Shown piece after piece: positions 59,140-64,000 of a stretch of DNA of 64,000 bases. The position numbers and the translations under genes were made by a program. The notes beneath the pieces were generated by a model. It had not been told where the DNA came from, ran no database searches, and saw only the letters and a program-made list of their open reading frames with translations. Each line of letters opens with the position of its first letter. The stretch's first letter is position 1. Source of the DNA: Glaciecola amylolytica (GTDB taxonomy: Bacteria > Bacteroidota > Bacteroidia > Flavobacteriales_D > Crocinitomicaceae); NCBI GenBank assembly GCA_003856375.1, contig CP034120.1, positions 3,467,501-3,531,500 on the forward strand, given 5' to 3'.

Positions 59140-60318
59140 ATGCCAAAAGTGCTCAGAATTATTAACCGGTTCAATATCGGCGGACCAACATACAATGCTA
59201 CTTTCTTAACGAAATTTATCTCGGAAGATTATGAAACGTTGTTAGTAGGCGGCCTGCCGGAAGCAGATGAGTCGGATTCGCTGCACATTCTGGAGAGTTA
59301 TGGCGTAAAACCTCTTTTGATTCCGGAAATGAAGCGCCTTCCGAATTTCAAATCGGACCGGGAAGCTTACCGGAAAATCAAACAGATCATTCAGGAATTC
59401 GAACCGGATATCGTTCATACACATGCGGCAAAAGCCGGAGCACTTGGAAGAAAAGCAGCAAAAGCATGCGGCGTTCCCGTGATCGTGCATACGTTCCACG
59501 GACATGTTTTTCATTCTTATTTCGGACGGGCGAAAACCTTGTTGTATAAGACCATCGAAAGACGTTTGGCAAAAATTTCTACCGGAATTGTAGCCATCAG
59601 CCCGATTCAGAAGGAAGAACTGAGTAAAACACACCGCATTTGCAAAGCAGATAAAGTGCGTGTGATCCCACTGGGATTCGACCTGAATAAATTTCAGGAG
59701 AACCTTGCCGAAAAGAGAATACAGACAAGAAACACATACAAACTCTCCGAAGAAGAAGTCGCAGTGGCAATTGTCGGGAGATTAGCACCGATTAAAAACC
59801 ATCAGCTGTTTCTGGACGTACTTGAAGCAGTGGCAAAGAACGGCGTTAAGGCGCGTTATTTTATTGTTGGTGACGGACAGGAAAGAGAAGCGATCGAAAA
59901 AAGAGTTGAAAGTCTGAGAGCGGCTTATGGTCTTCAGATTGAATTGACCAGCTGGATAAAAGATATTGCCACGTTTAATGCCGGAATGGATATCATTTGT
60001 TTGAGCTCGGATAACGAAGGAACACCCGTTAGTTTGATTGAAGCTCAGGCCAGCGGAGTTCCGGTCATTTCAACGGATGTAGGCGGAGTGAGAGATATTT
60101 TAAATGAAGGAGAAACCGGTTACGTGGTTCCGAAAAAAGACCTTGCGGCATTCAGCGAAAAGCTTCAACTTTTAATTGAAAATGAAGAAATTCGCACAAA
60201 AATGTCACAAAATGGCTGGAACTTCGTAAGAGATAAATTCCATTACACCACTTTGGTGAAAAATATGGAGAATTATTACGCGGAATTAATTGAAAAGACT
60301 GGAAAAAATGCGAAATAA
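59140..60318 (+). CDS. Glycosyltransferase family 4
   Basis: A 392-residue GT-B fold enzyme that transfers a sugar from a nucleotide donor to a growing lipid-linked glycan at the cytoplasmic face. N-terminal GGPTYNATF, the C-terminal donor motif IVGRLAPIKNHQLFLDV and the E-x7-E segment in SSDNEGTPVSLIEAQASGVPVISTDVGG are typical. The sugar cannot be predicted. It overlaps the export lipoprotein by 11 bases. Confidence 0.92.
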   Translation: MPKVLRIINRFNIGGPTYNATFLTKFISEDYETLLVGGLPEADESDSLHILESYGVKPLLIPEMKRLPNFKSDREAYRKIKQIIQEFEPDIVHTHAAKAGALGRKAAKACGVPVIVHTFHGHVFHSYFGRAKTLLYKTIERRLAKISTGIVAISPIQKEELSKTHRICKADKVRVIPLGFDLNKFQENLAEKRIQTRNTYKLSEEEVAVAIVGRLAPIKNHQLFLDVLEAVAKNGVKARYFIVGDGQEREAIEKRVESLRAAYGLQIELTSWIKDIATFNAGMDIICLSSDNEGTPVSLIEAQASGVPVISTDVGGVRDILNEGETGYVVPKKDLAAFSEKLQLLIENEEIRTKMSQNGWNFVRDKFHYTTLVKNMENYYAELIEKTGKNAK

Positions 60319-61078
60319 AGGTTTACTATTTTCTCTACTTACGGCTTTGTTCCTGTTACAATCCTGCGGGATTAACAGTAACCTGATGTTCAGAACCCCG
60401 AAAGGAGTGAAAGAAGTAAAAGACAGCATTCCTTTGAAACCCGTTTCCGAGTATAAGATTTCCAGAGACGATAAATTCACCTTTATGCTTTACACCAATG
60501 AAGGGGAACGCATTGTGAATGAAATGGCAGGAATGAATAAAGATGCCATTGCAAAAGCTGAAATCGAATACGTGGTGAGACCGGACGGAACTGCCGATCT
60601 GCCGATTCTCGGTGCAACAAAAGTTTCCGGTTTGACCGTCAAGGAATGTGAAGATACGCTGGCCAAACAATTCGAAGCGAAAAACGGGTATAACAAGCCT
60701 TTCGTACAGGTAAAACTGACCAATCAGCGCGTGATTGTATTTCCCGGAAACGGAAGTGCCGCTAAGGTAATCCCGCTCCAAAACACAAATACAACCCTGA
60801 TGGAAGCCATTGCTCTTGCAGGCGGAATTGCCGACAGGGGAAAAGCAAGCAAAGTCAAGATTATGCGCGTGGTCAACAACGTCAGAACCATGTACGTGGT
60901 CGATCTGTCCAGAATTGAAGGGCTTGAGTATGCTGATATGATTATTCAGGCAAACGACTATATTTATATTGAACCGAAGGAACAGGTGGGACAGGAAACG
61001 TTAAAAGTGGTAGCTCCTATCGTTTCACTGGTTTCAAGTGCATTGGTTATCATTACCGTATTTTCAACACTGAAGTAA
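60308..61078 (+). CDS. Polysaccharide export lipoprotein (Wza-like)
   Basis: A 256-residue protein with a lipoprotein signal (MRNKGLLF...LLQSC, Cys20), a polysaccharide-export domain (about 85-160: YVVRPDGTADLPILGATKVSGLT) and a SLBB-like domain (about 160-225, FPGNGSAAKVIPLQ), and a C-terminal hydrophobic helix (about 236-253). It probably forms the outer-membrane channel for polysaccharide. The ATG at 60308 is preferred over an in-frame TTG. The Wzc-like kinase starts one base after. Confidence 0.9.
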   Translation: MRNKGLLFSLLTALFLLQSCGINSNLMFRTPKGVKEVKDSIPLKPVSEYKISRDDKFTFMLYTNEGERIVNEMAGMNKDAIAKAEIEYVVRPDGTADLPILGATKVSGLTVKECEDTLAKQFEAKNGYNKPFVQVKLTNQRVIVFPGNGSAAKVIPLQNTNTTLMEAIALAGGIADRGKASKVKIMRVVNNVRTMYVVDLSRIEGLEYADMIIQANDYIYIEPKEQVGQETLKVVAPIVSLVSSALVIITVFSTLK

Positions 61079-61079
61079 C

Positions 61080-63434
61080 GTGAATAATTCAAATTCAACC
61101 ATATTTATAAACAAAGATTACAATCCCATTATTGTGAGTGTAATTCTTCGCCGCTATTGGTGGTGGGTATTACTGTTGATTTTGTTTTTCATGAGCATTG
61201 CTTTTTTCTATCTGAGATACACCAAGCCTGTTTATGATTCCAGTATGCTGATTCAATTAGCAGAAAAAGATCAGGGAAAAGAGCTTCTTGAAATCGATAA
61301 TGTCAATAAACGAGTCGATATTTCTACCGAAATTGAATTGCTTCGTTCTCAACTATTGTTCGAAGTGGCTATTGCCAAAATGAATATGAATGTATCCCTG
61401 TTTTCCAAGGGAAAAATTCTGACGGAGGAAAAATATCACCAAAGCAGCTTCACGATTTTACCTTACAGTTTAAGTGACAGCGCCCTTTGTGATGTTCCGA
61501 TCTGGATCGAAACGTCGGGAAATCGCCGGATAAAATTGTCCTATACGCTCAACGATAAAAACTATTCCGTTAAATCAGATGTCAATAAACCCATCAAAAC
61601 CAAGCATTTTGAAATCGGATTTAAGGTCGAAAACTGGGAGGTTTTAAAACAGGACGACGAGGCAAACGAGTTGTATTTCACCTTCAACAATCAGAAAACG
61701 CTGGCATCCCGTTTAATCGCCAATCTGGAAGTAAATCCGGTGGACGCAAACGCCAAAACCATCGAATTAAGATACAACGGAAACAATCCGGAACTGTGTA
61801 AAGACATTATACAATCTGTTGCCCAAACATTCTTCAATTATGATGAAGAAGCCAAGCGAAAGAGTGCCGACAACATCCTGAATTTCATTCAAATACAGCT
61901 CGATTCCATTTCCGGAGAATTAAAAGATTCTAAAGACAGTCTGACGGATTTCCAGCGAAAAAGTCATCTCAGTGATCCGGAAAATGAGGGTGGAAATCTT
62001 TCTCAGGATATCGACAAATACCAGGATTTGTTGTTCGAACTCGACAATGAACTGGCAACTTTGAGAACCGTTAATTCCAAGCTGAGATCAGAACCCAACA
62101 GGCTGGATATTTACCGTCTGATTCCTGAAATGCTCGGAAAAAGTTTCGAAATATCTCTTACCAAACAGATCACAGATCTAAACCTGCTTCTCGAAAGAAA
62201 AGAAGAACTTTTGACCAACGTAACAGAGAACAATTCGGAATTGAAAAATCTGAATCTGCGGATTCAATCGAAAATCCAATCGATCAGACGAAGTGTGGAA
62301 GTTATTCAGGAACGAATTCTGGAGCAAGCCAAGGTGATCAGAGGAAAAATCGGGATTGTAGAAGGTGAATATTTAAAGATGCCGCAGAAAAAGATGGAAT
62401 ACAACCGTCTGAAATCATTGCAGGACTTAAACGAGAAATACTATACTTTACTGACTGAAAAGAAAATAATGTATTCCATCTCGAACGCCGGATATACATC
62501 CAACAATCGTGTATTGAATGAAGCTTCCCTGAATTTTACACCGGTAAGCCCGAACAGAAAACTGGTTTATGCAGGGTTTATTTTTATTGGTTTTGTGTCC
62601 GGATTTGCATTTCTGTTCTTTAAGTACGTTACGTTCAACGAAATCAATACCATCGACGACCTGAAACATCTTTTACCGGACAAAGTCACTGTTTTAGGGA
62701 ATATTCCACTGTTGAAAGAAAGTACGGAATACAGTCAGTTGCTGGTGCACAATACGCCCAAATCGATTCTGGCTGAATCCATGCGGAATATCCGGACAAA
62801 TTTGAGCTTTGTCAATTCGGATGTCCGGGTTATTGCGATTTCCTCATCCATTTCGGGAGAAGGAAAAACCTTTGTAGCCTTGAATCTTGCGGGAATCATC
62901 GCCTTATCGGGTAAACGAACGATCGTAATTGACCTGGATCTGCGCAAACCGAAAGTCCATCTGGGCTTGAACGTTCCCAATGAAAAGGGAATCAGTAATC
63001 TGATCATTAAACAGGTTACTCTGGAAGAGTGTATCCGCAAATCGGAAATTGAAAACCTCGATTTTATCAGCGCCGGACCGATTCCTCCGAATCCTTCGGA
63101 ATTGATCTTAAGTGATTCCTTCCAGGAGATTCTGGAAACACTGAAAGCGACCTACGACATTGTAATCATTGATAATCCGCCGGTTGGTTTGGTTACAGAC
63201 GGTGTTCAGATTCTGGCAAAAGCAGATGTTCCGATCTACATCTTTAAAGCTCACTACTCGAAGCGTATTTTTGCAGGCAGAGTTCGTGAATTGTTTGAGA
63301 TGAACCAGATCAGTCATCTGAATATTATCCTGAACGGAACAAAAGCATATAAGGGAAAATATGGTTATGGATATGGTTACGGCTATGGATATGACTATTA
63401 TGATGAAGAGGATAAGAAGAAGAAAAAAAAGTAA
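61080..63434 (+). CDS. Wzc-like chain-length determinant and tyrosine kinase
   Basis: This 784-residue inner-membrane protein has Wzz-type domains between membrane spans (about 25-48 and 495-518) with a long periplasmic coiled coil, and a cytoplasmic BY-kinase domain with Walker A SGEGKTFVALNLAG (about 590-603), A' VIDLDLRKPK (about 618) and B DIVIIDNPPVG (about 692). The C-terminus is a tyrosine-rich tail of YG repeats ending in D, E and K, the usual autophosphorylation cluster. It starts at GTG one base after the Wza gene. The phosphatase at 30625 is its likely counterpart. It regulates polymer length and export. Confidence 0.95.
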   Translation: MNNSNSTIFINKDYNPIIVSVILRRYWWWVLLLILFFMSIAFFYLRYTKPVYDSSMLIQLAEKDQGKELLEIDNVNKRVDISTEIELLRSQLLFEVAIAKMNMNVSLFSKGKILTEEKYHQSSFTILPYSLSDSALCDVPIWIETSGNRRIKLSYTLNDKNYSVKSDVNKPIKTKHFEIGFKVENWEVLKQDDEANELYFTFNNQKTLASRLIANLEVNPVDANAKTIELRYNGNNPELCKDIIQSVAQTFFNYDEEAKRKSADNILNFIQIQLDSISGELKDSKDSLTDFQRKSHLSDPENEGGNLSQDIDKYQDLLFELDNELATLRTVNSKLRSEPNRLDIYRLIPEMLGKSFEISLTKQITDLNLLLERKEELLTNVTENNSELKNLNLRIQSKIQSIRRSVEVIQERILEQAKVIRGKIGIVEGEYLKMPQKKMEYNRLKSLQDLNEKYYTLLTEKKIMYSISNAGYTSNNRVLNEASLNFTPVSPNRKLVYAGFIFIGFVSGFAFLFFKYVTFNEINTIDDLKHLLPDKVTVLGNIPLLKESTEYSQLLVHNTPKSILAESMRNIRTNLSFVNSDVRVIAISSSISGEGKTFVALNLAGIIALSGKRTIVIDLDLRKPKVHLGLNVPNEKGISNLIIKQVTLEECIRKSEIENLDFISAGPIPPNPSELILSDSFQEILETLKATYDIVIIDNPPVGLVTDGVQILAKADVPIYIFKAHYSKRIFAGRVRELFEMNQISHLNIILNGTKAYKGKYGYGYGYGYGYDYYDEEDKKKKKK

Positions 63435-63438
63435 TTAG

Positions 63439-63987
63439 ATGAATTTTGAACGTACGGCTATTGCTGATGTTATTTTAATAAAACCTACTTTGTTTGGTGA
63501 TGATCGCGGATACTTTTTCGAGTCATTTCATCAGCAAAAATTCAATGAATTTGTTGGATCCGAGATTCGGTTCGTTCAGGACAATGAATCCAAATCGTCG
63601 AAAGGAGTTCTTCGGGGTCTGCATTTTCAAGCTCCTCCGCATGCACAAGGAAAACTGGTTCGTGTGGTCAAAGGAAGTGTTCTGGATGTGGCTTTGGATA
63701 TTCGCAAAAACTCCCCGACTTACGGGCAGCATGTATCCTTTGTTCTCAGTGAAGAAAACAAGCTGCAGGCTTATATTCCTGAAGGTTTTGCTCACGGTTT
63801 TGCAACCCTGGAAGACAATACCATTTTCCAATACAAATGCACCAACTGGTACAATCCTTCCAGTGAAGGAAGCATCCTTTGGAACGACCCTGCGTTAAAC
63901 ATTCAATGGGACGTAGAAGAACCTATTCTGTCTGCTAAAGACAAATTGGGCGAACTACTGGCAGATTTTAACTCTCCATTCGTATAG
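63439..63987 (+). CDS. rfbC: dTDP-4-dehydrorhamnose 3,5-epimerase
   Basis: A 182-residue cupin enzyme of dTDP-rhamnose synthesis. FGDDRGYFFESFH, LRGLHFQAPPHAQGKLVRVVKGSVLDVALDIR (catalytic His) and YIPEGFAHGFATLED are family motifs, with NWYNPSSEGSILWNDPALNIQW at the end. It begins four bases after the Wzc-like gene. The preceding enzyme, rfbB, lies at 31370-32416. The stop is 13 bases before the window end. Confidence 0.95.
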   Translation: MNFERTAIADVILIKPTLFGDDRGYFFESFHQQKFNEFVGSEIRFVQDNESKSSKGVLRGLHFQAPPHAQGKLVRVVKGSVLDVALDIRKNSPTYGQHVSFVLSEENKLQAYIPEGFAHGFATLEDNTIFQYKCTNWYNPSSEGSILWNDPALNIQWDVEEPILSAKDKLGELLADFNSPFV

Positions 63988-64000
63988 GTCTTATGTCGTA

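Overview
The window looks like a chromosomal segment from a member of the Bacteroidota, probably a Flavobacteriia of the Crocinitomicaceae/Fluviicola type. The evidence is: many large secreted proteins ending in type IX secretion (T9SS) sorting domains of both the type B (gliding-motility C-terminal) and type A kinds; start codons preceded by the Bacteroidota -7 box TAnnTTTG; few Shine-Dalgarno sequences; and the complement of housekeeping genes. The family placement is inference from gene content. No rRNA, tRNA, CRISPR array or intact transposase was seen.

Layout. 1-3.4 kb: the edge of a PASTA protein, ddl, an intergenic repeat patch, then a secreted leucine-rich-repeat protein and ribF. 3.4-9.6 kb: two tandem units, each a small secreted protein followed by a giant T9SS adhesin with five 70-residue repeats. 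9.8-13.8 kb: sufA-B-C-D. 13.8-20.5 kb: a duplicated cassette (T9SS type B adhesin plus collagen-like protein) on both sides of a tlyA-type methyltransferase. 20.9-23.5 kb: lipoprotein, ECF sigma factor and a dual-membrane-spanning anti-sigma-like protein. 23.6-25.6 kb: the rest of the SUF operon (sufS, sufE, a DUF59 gene). 25.8-31 kb: fabF, an alpha/beta hydrolase, a DUF2279 protein, and a membrane-YceI fusion.

30.6-63.99 kb is dominated by the cell envelope: a CpsB/CapC phosphatase and rfbB; a block of four giant T9SS proteins (two related pairs) around a membrane-anchored TPR-LuxR regulator; a six-gene operon for UDP-glucuronate, UDP-xylose and probably UDP-2,3-diacetamido-glucuronate; a small DNA-alkylation-repair region with AlkB, a free Ada zinc domain, a 2OG oxygenase, a broken four-helix-bundle gene and an AraC-Ogt protein; dacB; and finally a glycosyltransferase, Wza-like lipoprotein, Wzc-like kinase and rfbC.

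How they fit together (inference): the polysaccharide genes make and export surface glycan, and the Wbp-type sugar pathway may also supply the linker that attaches T9SS cargo to the surface. The adhesins and collagen-like proteins are the cargo. The TPR-LuxR regulator and a shared 11-bp-spaced GGACAAAA direct repeat upstream of three cargo genes suggest local co-regulation. The sigma/anti-sigma module is a separate envelope sensor. All starts were judged by eye; no database search was possible.
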